A DNA stretch of 59,015 bases from Rubrivivax sp. GTDB taxonomy: Bacteria; Pseudomonadota; Gammaproteobacteria; Burkholderiales; Burkholderiaceae_C. Of the stretch, positions 24,049 to 33,667 are shown piece after piece. The stretch's first letter is position 1; each line of letters opens with the position of its first letter. The stretch lies in contig JAHBZT010000010.1 of the NCBI GenBank assembly GCA_019635315.1, forward strand, positions 1-59,015, read 5' to 3'. Position numbers and translations under genes: made by a program. The notes below the pieces were generated by a model, which made no database searches, was not told the DNA's origin, and worked only from the letters and a program-made list of their open reading frames with translations.

Positions 24049-24229
24049 GGCAGGGCTCCTTGCGGGTCGGACGGGGGCAGGACGGGCCGGTCGCTGCCGG
24101 CATGGCTGCACTCTCGCGGGCGCCGGTATCGCGCCGATGGCGGCCGTGGCGCGGCGTGTCGTCGTCCTGTATCGATCGCGTTTCGAGGGTCGCGGTGCAG
24201 CGCGCCGATGTGCGCGCACGGCCCTGCAA
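24049..24229. other. Noncoding upstream region of the DUF1127 operon
   Basis: Together with the hairpin at 24230-24266 and the stretch to 24380 this forms a 332-bp gap without a supportable gene. It contains GGTATCG (~24127) and CCTGTATCG (~24168), motifs also found upstream of the kinase at 11572. No canonical -35/-10 pair is evident. Confidence 0.5.
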
Positions 24230-24266
24230 CGACGACGGCCACGCCTTGCGGGCGTGGCCGTCGTCG
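24230..24266. terminator. Strong hairpin, likely terminator of the diiron gene
   Basis: A perfect 16-bp stem (24230-24245 with 24251-24266, arm CGACGACGGCCACGCC) closes a 5-nt loop. It lies 115 bp downstream of the minus-strand stop at 24381. The T-tract is poor (TTG), as is usual for GC-rich genomes. Confidence 0.65.
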
Positions 24267-24380
24267 GGGTCGCGCGAGACAGGGTGGGGCGGGTCAGGCA
24301 TTGCAGGCCGCGCTCGCGCTGGCAGGCGCTCGCCCCTTCGCTGGCGCCGCAACCTGCGCAGGCAGGTTCCGGCGTCCCGC

Positions 24381-25361
24381 TCAGGCCGCCAGCGGCAGCG
24401 GCACCTCGGGGCGGTCGGGCACCGCGTGGGTCAGCGGCGCCAGCGCGGTGTGGATGCGCGCGGCCTGCTCCTCGTCGAGCAGCGCGAACAGCGTCTTCTG
24501 GAAGCGCGGCTCCATCACGCCGGAGACGATGTACTGCCAGCGGTAGGCCTTGAGCACGGTGGCCGCGATGCGCTCGCGCTGCGCGCCGGTGAAGGGCGTG
24601 CCGGCGATCGCGATGAAATAGTCGGCGTCGGCGCGGGCCTGCGCCTGCAGGATGCCGTCGACCGCGACCACGAGGTCGATCAGGTCGCCGACCGCGGCGT
24701 CGCGCTCGGTCTTCGACAGCTTCGCGTCCTCGCGCACCAGCTCCAGCTCGTCCAGCGTGGCGTGGTGCGCCTCCTCCTTCCAGTGGAACAGGAAGACGTC
24801 CTTCCACAGCGGCGACAGGTTGGCGTCGGCCTCGATGCTGGCGCGGTAGTGCGCCTGCGTGAACAGCTCGATGTCCAGCGTCAGCGCGATCACCGCCCAC
24901 TCGCTCTTGGACAGCACGGCCTGCGCGACCGCGTCGGGGTCGGCGGTCTGCACGTAGCCCGCGGGCATGTCGGCGGCCATCGTCGCCTCCAGGCGGCGGA
25001 ACATCTCCTGGTGGCGCAGTTCCTCCTCGCTCATGCGCACGATGGCCTGCATCGCGGTCTGGTCCGCGAGCGCGTGCGCGCGGCCCAGGTCCAGCGCCTT
25101 GGCGGCGATGAAGCGCTCGACGAGCCCGAAGATGTAGGCGTAGGTGCGGCCCTGCACCTGGCTGAGCAGGCGCTTGTCGGCCGCGCTCAGGAACTCCAGC
25201 TCGCCGACCAGCGACAGGCCGTTCGGCAGGAAGGTCTTGCTGTAGTCGAAGCTGCGGCCGCGGAAGACGTCGCGCTCGATCTCCCAGCGCACGCGCTTGG
25301 AGACCTCGATGACGCGGGCATAACGCTCGGTCGCAACGGCGGGAAGGGTCGTGGTGCTCAT
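24381..25361 (-). CDS. Ferritin-like diiron protein with AurF-type ligand set (326 aa)
   Basis: A mostly helical protein whose possible metal ligands match the AurF/CmlI N-oxygenase pattern: Glu82 (LVERF), Glu114-x2-His117 (EELRHQEMF), Glu165 (DIELF), and His193-x3-Glu197-x2-His200 (HWKEEAHH). The spacings are close to AurF. Such enzymes use two irons and O2 to oxidise amines or other substrates; without more context the reaction cannot be given. Length is near the family's ~330. It is divergent from an OmpR-type regulator (start-to-start 161 bp), which may control it. A strong hairpin follows the stop. Confidence 0.8.
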   Translation of the reverse strand: MSTTTLPAVATERYARVIEVSKRVRWEIERDVFRGRSFDYSKTFLPNGLSLVGELEFLSAADKRLLSQVQGRTYAYIFGLVERFIAAKALDLGRAHALADQTAMQAIVRMSEEELRHQEMFRRLEATMAADMPAGYVQTADPDAVAQAVLSKSEWAVIALTLDIELFTQAHYRASIEADANLSPLWKDVFLFHWKEEAHHATLDELELVREDAKLSKTERDAAVGDLIDLVVAVDGILQAQARADADYFIAIAGTPFTGAQRERIAATVLKAYRWQYIVSGVMEPRFQKTLFALLDEEQAARIHTALAPLTHAVPDRPEVPLPLAA

Positions 25362-25508
25362 GGGGTGGGTCCTCGGGGTGCCGCCCGGCGACCCCTTGCC
25401 GCCAGGCTGGCCGCCAGTGTCGAAAGCCCGCGTAACGCGGCGGCAACGCGACGCGCCGCACGTGTTGCCGCTTTGTATTCGGGCCTTCCCGCGCGGCAGT
25501 GCGGCGCG

Positions 25509-25514
25509 CAGAAT
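25509..25514 (+). promoter_or_regulatory. Possible -10 (CAGAAT) giving a near-leaderless transcript
   Basis: CAGAAT ends 8 nt before ATG 25523, where transcription would start at or beside the initiation codon. There is no Shine-Dalgarno sequence before the ATG. Confidence 0.35.
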
Positions 25515-25522
25515 GCGCGGCC

Positions 25523-26275
25523 ATGGACTCGAGCGGCAACCTCCTCGTCGTCGACGACGACCCCAGCGTGCGCTCGCTGCTGCTGGAATATCTCGGCGGC
25601 CACCGCTACCAGGTGCGCGCGGCCGACAGCGGCGCGGCGATGCGCGCCGAGATCGAGCGCGAACTGCCCGACCTGATCCTGCTCGACCTGCGGCTGCCCG
25701 GCGAGGACGGGCTGACGCTGGCGCGCTACCTGCGCGAGCGCTACGACGTCGGCATCATCATCGTGACCGGCTCGGGCGACGTGGTCGACCGCGTTGTCGG
25801 GCTGGAGGTCGGCGCCGACGACTATGTCGCCAAGCCCTTCGACCCGCGCGAGCTGCTGGCGCGCGTGCGCAGCGTGCTGCGGCGCATGCAGGCGCGGCCG
25901 CAGGACGGCGCGCCGGCGGCCGCGGCCGCTGCCGGCGGCGAGGCCCCGGCGCCCGGGCGCCAGCGCTTCGGCCGCTGCGAGATCGAGCTCGACTCGCGGC
26001 GCCTGTTCGACCTCGCCGCCGGTGGCGAGGAGCAGGCGATGACGGCGATGGAATACGACCTGATCCGCGTCTTCCTCGCCAACCCGAACCGCGTGCTGTC
26101 GCGCGACCAGCTGCTGATGCACACGCGCAACCGCGAGTGGGAGCCCTTCGACCGCTCGATCGACATCCGCATCGGCCGCCTGCGCCGCAAGATCGAGCCC
26201 GACCCCGGCGCCGAGCCGCGCGTGATCCGCACCGTGCGCAACGCCGGCTACATGTACGTGCCGCTGGACCGCTAG
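25523..26275 (+). CDS. OmpR-family response regulator (250 aa)
   Basis: A transcription factor of a two-component system. The receiver domain (1-~118) has the acidic pair in VVDDDPS, phospho-acceptor Asp55 in LLDLRLPGEDG, Thr in IVTGSG and Lys in VAKPFDP. An Ala/Pro linker (~125-148) leads to a winged-helix output domain with EYDLIRVFLANPNRVLSRDQLL and the recognition helix RSIDIRIGRLRRKIEPDP. No kinase gene is adjacent, so it is an orphan here. Its only close partner is the divergent diiron gene. Confidence 0.94.
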   Translation: MDSSGNLLVVDDDPSVRSLLLEYLGGHRYQVRAADSGAAMRAEIERELPDLILLDLRLPGEDGLTLARYLRERYDVGIIIVTGSGDVVDRVVGLEVGADDYVAKPFDPRELLARVRSVLRRMQARPQDGAPAAAAAAGGEAPAPGRQRFGRCEIELDSRRLFDLAAGGEEQAMTAMEYDLIRVFLANPNRVLSRDQLLMHTRNREWEPFDRSIDIRIGRLRRKIEPDPGAEPRVIRTVRNAGYMYVPLDR

Positions 26276-26343
26276 TCTGCGCTGCGGCTGCGACGGCAGG
26301 CGGGTCTTGTCGCGCCGGACCGGCGGCCTCGGCACGGGCGGCC

Positions 26344-26349
26344 TAGACT
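26344..26349 (+). promoter_or_regulatory. Possible -10 (TAGACT) giving a leaderless transcript
   Basis: TAGACT ends exactly 7 nt before ATG 26357, the distance expected from a -10 to the transcription start, so the mRNA could begin at the ATG. No ribosome binding site is visible. Confidence 0.4.
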
Positions 26350-26356
26350 GGCCGCC

Positions 26357-27013
26357 ATGCGCATCGACTTCGTCTCCGACATCGCCTGCCCCTGGTGTGC
26401 CATCGGCCTGAATTCGCTGGAGATCGCGCTCGCGCGCCTCGGCGACCAGGTCCCGGTGGAGTTGCACCTGCAGCCCTTCGAGCTGAACCCGACGCTGCCG
26501 CCCGAGGGCGACGACACCGTCGCCTACCTGTCGCGCAAGTACGGCATCGGGCCCGAGCAGATCGCGCGCAACCAGGCTGCGATCCGCGAGCGTGGCGCGG
26601 CGGTCGGTTTCGCCTTCGGCGAACGCGCGCGTGTCTGGAATACCTTCGACGCGCACCGGCTGCTGGCGTTTGCCGCGGCGGAAGGCCCGCCCGGCGCGGC
26701 GCGCGCGCTCAAGCATGCGCTGCTGCGCGCGTACCACGGCGAGGGGCGCAACCCCGGCGCGCAGGAGGTGCTGCGCGAGCTGGCCGTGCAGGCCGGGCTG
26801 GATGCGGCGCGTGCCGAGGCGGTGATCACCGGTGACGCCTACGCCGACCCGGTGCGCGAGGCCGAGCGGCGCTGGCAGCAGCTGGGCATCCACTCGGTGC
26901 CGTCGGTCGTGATCGACGGCCGCCACCTGATCCAGGGCGGGCAGCCGCCCGAGGTGTTCGAGCAGGCGCTGCGGCAGATCGCCGGCGAACCGGCCGCTCC
27001 GGCCGCAGCCTGA
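26357..27013 (+). CDS. DsbA-family oxidoreductase, FrnE-like (218 aa)
   Basis: A thioredoxin-fold protein without a signal peptide, so cytoplasmic. The redox motif Cys11-Pro-Trp-Cys14 comes right after the first strand (RIDFVSDIACPWC), followed by the helical insert typical of FrnE/2-hydroxychromene-2-carboxylate isomerase relatives, and the cis-Pro strand HSVPSVVIDGRHLIQGGQPPEVF. FrnE-like proteins act as disulfide isomerases or in detoxification. Length is typical. It is convergent with the ChaN-like gene (3-nt gap between stops). Confidence 0.92.
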   Translation: MRIDFVSDIACPWCAIGLNSLEIALARLGDQVPVELHLQPFELNPTLPPEGDDTVAYLSRKYGIGPEQIARNQAAIRERGAAVGFAFGERARVWNTFDAHRLLAFAAAEGPPGAARALKHALLRAYHGEGRNPGAQEVLRELAVQAGLDAARAEAVITGDAYADPVREAERRWQQLGIHSVPSVVIDGRHLIQGGQPPEVFEQALRQIAGEPAAPAAA

Positions 27014-27016
27014 GCC

Positions 27017-27865
27017 TCAGCGCGGCGCCGGCGCGCGCATCGCCGCGCAGGGGTCCGGCCGCGCATGCGGCGGCGTGAAGACGATGCGGTCGAAGGCCCG
27101 CGTCGGGTCGCCTTCCTCGAGGAAGCCGATCGCCTCGCTGCGGGCGCGTGTCGCGGCGTCCAGCCAGCGCGGCGCGCCGACATCGGTGCGCACGTGCCCG
27201 TTGCCGGCCAGCAGCACGGCGCCACGCGCGGCATGCCGCACCAGCGCGCGCGCCATCTGCTGGTCGCGCGCCACCTGCGCCAGCGCCATGCGGCGCGCCA
27301 TCGTGGCGTCCACCATGCCGCAGTGGCTGTCGCGGATCGCCGCGGCCAGCGTGGCGAGCACGGGCTCCGGCAGCGCGGCGTCGAAGCCGTGCGCGGCGAG
27401 GCCGTCGCGCATCACCGCGCGCGCCTCGTCGCGGCCGACGTTGACGGCCTCCAGCGGCAGGCCCTGCTGCATCGCCAAGGCGATGAAGGGCTCGTAGAAC
27501 GGCCAGTGCCAGCCGCGGCCGCCCTGCCCGGCGGCCACCACGGCCGGCACGTCCGGCGCCATGAACGGTGCACGCTGCGCCGCCATCGCGGCGTCCAGCG
27601 CGGCCTGGTGCTGGCGGTCGAACTGCTCCATCAGCAGCGCCGGGCGCGCCCCCGTCGCCAGGTGCGCGCGAAAGGCCTGCAGGCGCAGCGCGTGCTGCTG
27701 CGGGTGGTCGTGCACCTCGCCGAGCAACACCACCGGCTTCGTGAAGGTCAGCGGCGGCGCGCCGCTCGGCGCGGCGCAACCGGCGAGCAGCAGCGCGGCC
27801 ACGCCCAGCGCTCGACGGCGGGTCGGGTCACCCGGTGGGCAGCACGCGTTCGGGCTTGGCCGCAT
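27017..27865 (-). CDS. ChaN-like lipoprotein (DUF399), probable haem/iron-related (282 aa)
   Basis: N-terminal lipoprotein signal: a positively charged TRRRALG, a hydrophobic stretch, then the lipobox LLAGC (Cys30). The mature part has the ChaN-type opening PVVLLGEVHDHPQQHALRLQ and later HCGMVDATMARRMALAQVARDQQMA and AVLLAGNGHVRTDVG, conserved in the family. Campylobacter ChaN binds haem pairs and is iron-regulated. The gene lies 27 nt behind the monooxygenase-ligase fusion and is probably read from the same promoter, though no functional link is obvious. The iron genes bfr/bfd/hemP lie 4 kb away. Confidence 0.85.
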   Translation of the reverse strand: MRPSPNACCPPGDPTRRRALGVAALLLAGCAAPSGAPPLTFTKPVVLLGEVHDHPQQHALRLQAFRAHLATGARPALLMEQFDRQHQAALDAAMAAQRAPFMAPDVPAVVAAGQGGRGWHWPFYEPFIALAMQQGLPLEAVNVGRDEARAVMRDGLAAHGFDAALPEPVLATLAAAIRDSHCGMVDATMARRMALAQVARDQQMARALVRHAARGAVLLAGNGHVRTDVGAPRWLDAATRARSEAIGFLEEGDPTRAFDRIVFTPPHARPDPCAAMRAPAPR

Positions 27866-27892
27866 GGTCGCCGGATGCTGCCACGTCGGCGG

Positions 27893-30679
<2,787 letters not shown>

Positions 30680-30722
30680 GGGGAATCTCCAGCGGACGCC
30701 CCTTGCTTCGGCGACCGTTCGG

Positions 30723-30743
30723 GTTCAATATTGGCGTATGAAC
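30723..30743. promoter_or_regulatory. Palindrome, likely IclR operator
   Basis: A 21-bp imperfect dyad with outer arms GTTCA (30723-30727) and TGAAC (30739-30743), extending inward as GTTCAATA/TATGAAC. It lies between the fusion gene and the IclR gene and covers the -10 of the leftward promoter. IclR-family proteins bind such palindromes next to divergent aromatic-degradation genes. Confidence 0.55.
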
Positions 30744-30756
30744 AAGACGTTGTCAA
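30728..30756 (-). promoter_or_regulatory. Leftward promoter of the monooxygenase-ligase fusion
   Basis: On the minus strand a perfect -35 TTGACA (30756-30751), a 17-bp spacer and CAATAT (30733-30728) point at the fusion gene; transcription would start near 30721, giving a ~42-nt leader to ATG 30679. The candidate operator overlaps the spacer and -10. Confidence 0.55.
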
Positions 30757-30763
30757 AGAGGCA

Positions 30764-31537
30764 ATGACCGTCTCGAGCGATGCGAGCGAACGCCGCGGCA
30801 TCCAGTCGGTGGACCGCGGCCTGGCGCTGCTGGCCGCGATGGCCGCCGCGCCGGGGCCGGCGCCGTTGTCGGTGCTGGCCGCCGCCGCCGGGATGGCGGC
30901 GCCGAATGCGCACCGCTTCCTGGCCAGCTTCGTGCGCGCCGGGCTCGCGGTGCAGGACGCCGCGACGGCGCGCTACGACCTCGGCCCGCTGGCGCTGCGC
31001 ATCGGCCTGGCGGCGTTGCAGCGCGCCGACCCCATCGCCGCGGTGCAGCGGGCACTGCCGGCGCTGGTGGCCGAGGTCGGCGTGACGGCCATCGTCGTGG
31101 TCTGGAGCGAACGCGGCCCGACCATCGTGCACTGGCAGCGCAGCACGCCGGCCTTCGCAAGCGCGCTGGCGCTGGGCTCGCTGCTGCCGGCCACCGGCTC
31201 GGCCAGCGGACGCGTGCTGCTGGCCGGCATGGACGAACGCGTCGCCGCGCGCGAGATCGCGGCGCGCCACCGCGCCGCGGAAGAGCGGCGCGCGGTGGCC
31301 GCCGCGGTCGCGCGCGTGCGGGCCGACGGCTGGGCCGGCGTCAGCGGCACCGTGATCCCCGGCCTGGCCGCGCTGGCGGCGCCGCTGCGCGACGCGCAGG
31401 GCGTGGTGCTGGCGGCCGTCACGCTGATCGGCCCGGCGACCGACGGCGACGACTGGCCGGCCCGGCTGGCGCCGCGGCTGCTGGCCTTCTGCCGCGAGGC
31501 GGCGCCCGCGGCGGCGCCGGCTACTTCGTCAGGATGA
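30764..31537 (+). CDS. IclR-family transcriptional regulator (257 aa)
   Basis: A winged HTH occupies residues ~13-75 (RGIQSVDRGLALLAAMA, LSVLAAAAGMAAPNAHRFLASF recognition region, AATARYDLGPLALRIG wing end), then the IclR effector domain with GSLLPATGSASGRVLLA and GWAGVSGTVIPGLAALAAPL. Length is family-typical. ATG 30764 is the only start that keeps the HTH; AAGAGG lies just upstream. Placed divergently from the aromatic acyl-CoA fusion gene, it probably controls that gene through the palindrome at 30723-30743. Its 3' end overlaps the convergent hemP gene by 17 nt. Confidence 0.93.
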   Translation: MTVSSDASERRGIQSVDRGLALLAAMAAAPGPAPLSVLAAAAGMAAPNAHRFLASFVRAGLAVQDAATARYDLGPLALRIGLAALQRADPIAAVQRALPALVAEVGVTAIVVVWSERGPTIVHWQRSTPAFASALALGSLLPATGSASGRVLLAGMDERVAAREIAARHRAAEERRAVAAAVARVRADGWAGVSGTVIPGLAALAAPLRDAQGVVLAAVTLIGPATDGDDWPARLAPRLLAFCREAAPAAAPATSSG

Positions 31538-31733
31538 GCTTGCCCAGCGAGGTCTTGCGCAGCCGGTAGACCTGCGCGTCGTGCTCGATCTCGATCTCGA
31601 CCGCGTTGCCGAAGAGGTCGGGGCTGCGCAGACGCGGCGGTGCCAGCGGGCGCGGCCGTTCGGCAACCGCAGGCTCGGCACGCAAGGCGCCGGCAGCAGC
31701 GGCAGGCTGGCTCGGCGTGTCGTGATGCTGCAT
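31521..31733 (-). CDS. hemP: Hemin uptake protein HemP/HmuP (70 aa)
   Basis: The C-terminal half carries the HemP signature SPDLFGNAVEIEIEHDAQ then YRLRKTSLGKLILTK; the N-terminal half is a flexible Ala/Pro-rich extension. HmuP proteins are small positive regulators of haem-uptake gene expression in alpha- and betaproteobacteria, working under Fur or Irr control. It starts 6 nt after the bfd stop, so the two are one operon behind the Fur box at 31975-31993. Confidence 0.9.
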   Translation of the reverse strand: MQHHDTPSQPAAAAGALRAEPAVAERPRPLAPPRLRSPDLFGNAVEIEIEHDAQVYRLRKTSLGKLILTK

Positions 31734-31739
31734 GCGGGG

Positions 31740-31958
31740 TCAGGCCGCCAGGGCGGCCGCCTCCTGGGCGCGACGCTGCTGCGCCGGGCAGCGCGGGCCG
31801 GCATGCGCGTCGAAGATCTCGCGCGCGCAGTCGTGGCAGGCGCCGCAGCTGGTGGCCACGCGCAGCTCGTCCTGCAGTTCGTCGAAGCTGGTGCAACCGG
31901 CGGCGGCTTCACGCCGGATGTCGCGGTCGCTGACGCGATGGCAGAGGCAGACGATCAT
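31740..31958 (-). CDS. bfd: Bacterioferritin-associated ferredoxin (72 aa)
   Basis: A [2Fe-2S] protein that reduces the haem of bacterioferritin to release stored iron. The four ligands are Cys4 and Cys6 (VCLCHRVSD) and Cys38 and Cys41 (TSCGACHDC), with the helix-turn-helix fold spacing of Bfd. A short Gln/Arg-rich tail follows the domain. It is first gene of the bfd-hemP operon; a Fur-type site lies directly upstream, so it should be induced in iron starvation. Its partner bfr lies just behind on the same strand. Confidence 0.94.
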   Translation of the reverse strand: MIVCLCHRVSDRDIRREAAAGCTSFDELQDELRVATSCGACHDCAREIFDAHAGPRCPAQQRRAQEAAALAA

Positions 31959-31960
31959 GA

Positions 31961-31993
31961 TGGGAACGAACTTTAATACGAATCGTTCCCATT
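31961..31993. promoter_or_regulatory. Fur box and perfect inverted repeat upstream of bfd
   Basis: AATACGAATCGTTCCCATT (31975-31993) matches the 19-bp Fur-box shape common in betaproteobacteria. It is nested in a perfect dyad, TGGGAACGA (31961-31969) and TCGTTCCCA (31983-31991), 13 nt apart, in an AT-rich patch right before the bfd start at 31958. Confidence 0.65.
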
Positions 31994-32050
31994 TGCAATC
32001 TCCCTGCGCCGGCAAAGGTTCGCGCCGGCCGGGGGCGCTGCACGCGGCGC

Positions 32051-32530
32051 TCAGCTCGCGCCGTCGCCCATCTGCGACTGCAGCCAGTTCGGCTCGCCGA
32101 CCTGCGACACGAGGCCGATCTGCGTCTGCAGGTGGTCGATGTGCTCCTCGGTGTCGTCCAGGATGGCCACCAGCAGTTCGCGGCTGACGTAGTCGCGCAC
32201 GCTCTCGCAGTGCGCGATGGCCTCCTTCAGGTCGACCTGGGACGCCTTCTCGGCCTTCAGGTCGCAGTGCAGCACCTCGACCGCGTTCTCGCCGATCAGC
32301 AGCTTGCCCAGGTCCTGCAGGTTGGGCAGGCCGTCCAGCATCAGGATGCGCTCGACCAGGCGGTCGGCATGCTTCATCTCCTCTATCGACTCGTCGTACT
32401 CGTGCTGGGCCATGCGCGCGTAGCCCCAGTTCTTCAGCATGCGGGCATGCAGGAAATACTGGTTGATCGCGGTGAGCTCGTTCTTCAGCTGGCGGTTGAG
32501 CAGTTCGAGGACTCTGGCGTCGCCTTGCAT
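32051..32530 (-). CDS. bfr: Bacterioferritin (159 aa)
   Basis: A 24-mer iron-storage protein. The ferroxidase ligands are in place: Glu18, Glu51 and His54 (EEMKHADR), with the second half carrying Glu in [13 protein letters not shown] and the EEHID pair. Met52 is the haem ligand between subunits. Length ~158 is standard, and residue numbering agrees exactly with E. coli Bfr at positions 18, 51, 52 and 54. It sits just upstream of bfd on the same strand but is separated by the Fur box, so the two are probably regulated oppositely (storage versus release). Confidence 0.96.
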   Translation of the reverse strand: MQGDARVLELLNRQLKNELTAINQYFLHARMLKNWGYARMAQHEYDESIEEMKHADRLVERILMLDGLPNLQDLGKLLIGENAVEVLHCDLKAEKASQVDLKEAIAHCESVRDYVSRELLVAILDDTEEHIDHLQTQIGLVSQVGEPNWLQSQMGDGAS

Positions 32531-32649
32531 CGTCGGCTCCGGGGCGTGTCGGGGGTGTCGGCATTGTGCGTGGCACGCCTGGCGATGTCGACCGACGGGG
32601 CGACGCGAATGTTGGCGACCTTGCGCGGACGACCCCATCCAAGAACCGA

Positions 32650-32684
32650 GGGCCGGGCGGCACCCGTCGGTGCCGGCCCGGCCC
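32650..32684. terminator. Hairpin after the PEP-CTERM gene
   Basis: Arms 32650-32664 and 32669-32684 (GGCACC/GGTGCC at the tip, GGGCCGGGC/GGCCCGGCCC below, one bulge) form a stem with a 4-nt loop, 35 bp past the minus-strand stop at 32719. On that strand it is followed by GGTTCTTGG. Confidence 0.5.
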
Positions 32685-32718
32685 TGTGCGGGTCGGCCTG
32701 GGGCGAGGAACGTCGCCG

Positions 32719-33456
32719 TCAGCGTGTGACGCGACGGCGCGCTGCGCCCGCGATGGCCAGCGCCAGGCCGGCCAGCAGCAGCGTGCCGGGCAGCGGGATG
32801 TCGTTGCGGCCGGGGACGTCGTGCTTCAGGTTGTCGAAGCCGATGCCGGCGCCGTCCGTATTCCAGATGCTGATGCCGGCGATGTCGCGCACGGCGCCCT
32901 CGCGCGCGAAGCCGTAGAACGCATCGGCCAGTCCGCCGACGACGATCTGCTGGATCAGGCTGCCGTCGCGGCGGAAGAAGTCCAGCGTCGCCGAACCGCC
33001 GTTGCCGCCCACCAGCTGGAAGCCGAATTCCGACTGGTCGTCGTCGAACAGCACCGCGAACGAGCCTTCGCCGATGGCATTGAAGTCGGGGAAGCCCGCC
33101 GGCCCCAGGCCCGTCAGCACCTGGCTCGTGTTGTTGATGAAGACGTTGAGGTTCTGGCCCGGTGCGCCGAAGGCCAGCGCCAGCGGTCCGCTGGGGGCGC
33201 CGGAAAGGACGTCGAAGCCACCGGCCGGCGCATTCGTCTGCCCGGCAAAGCGCTCGCCGAAGGAAGTGTTGCCCGACCGCAGCAGCCCGTCGTAGTTGGT
33301 GCCCGGGGCGGCGCCGCCGGGGATGTCGTCGAAGGTGATCAGCTGGGTGCCGGTCAGCAGGTTGTAGTCGATCTGGTTGACGGGCGCGGCCTGCACGCCT
33401 GCTGCCGCGAGGGCGAGCGACGACGCGGTGGCCAGTGTGGTGAACCATGTACGCAT
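32719..33456 (-). CDS. PEP-CTERM-type exported protein (245 aa)
   Basis: A signal peptide ([20 protein letters not shown], cleavage near VQAAP) is followed by a beta-rich Gly/Asn/Asp domain ([39 protein letters not shown]) and a C-terminal sorting tag: [18 protein letters not shown] plus RRR. The tag is a PEP-CTERM variant (PLPG for PEP), processed by an exosortase encoded elsewhere. The first part resembles secreted proteins with a Ca-binding, lectin-like fold, but no enzyme motif is seen. ATG 33456 chosen for the signal peptide; an upstream start at 33513 is unlike one. Confidence 0.85.
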   Translation of the reverse strand: MRTWFTTLATASSLALAAAGVQAAPVNQIDYNLLTGTQLITFDDIPGGAAPGTNYDGLLRSGNTSFGERFAGQTNAPAGGFDVLSGAPSGPLALAFGAPGQNLNVFINNTSQVLTGLGPAGFPDFNAIGEGSFAVLFDDDQSEFGFQLVGGNGGSATLDFFRRDGSLIQQIVVGGLADAFYGFAREGAVRDIAGISIWNTDGAGIGFDNLKHDVPGRNDIPLPGTLLLAGLALAIAGAARRRVTR

Positions 33457-33667
33457 GGGGAGCTCCTGTGTGGGGGGAGAGCGCGACGTTCCGGACCCAA
33501 GCATGCGCCGCACCAGCGGGCGAAAGGCCCATGCCGGCGCGGACTTGCAGCGCGGACGCCTCTTGGCGGCGCGGCGACTGTCAAGCGCGCCGACAGCAGA
33601 TGCGCCGACCGGCGCCCGCGCCGGCGCGGCAGCGGTGCCGAAGCCCCCTGCCGGACGCGGGCGGCCT
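33457..33667. other. Intergenic gap between two PEP-CTERM genes
   Basis: This 211-bp stretch has no supportable gene. It holds the ribosome binding site GGAG for the gene at 33456, and short GC-rich palindromes (GGCGCCCGCGCCGGCG region ~33611-33630) that could terminate the upstream gene. Confidence 0.4.
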
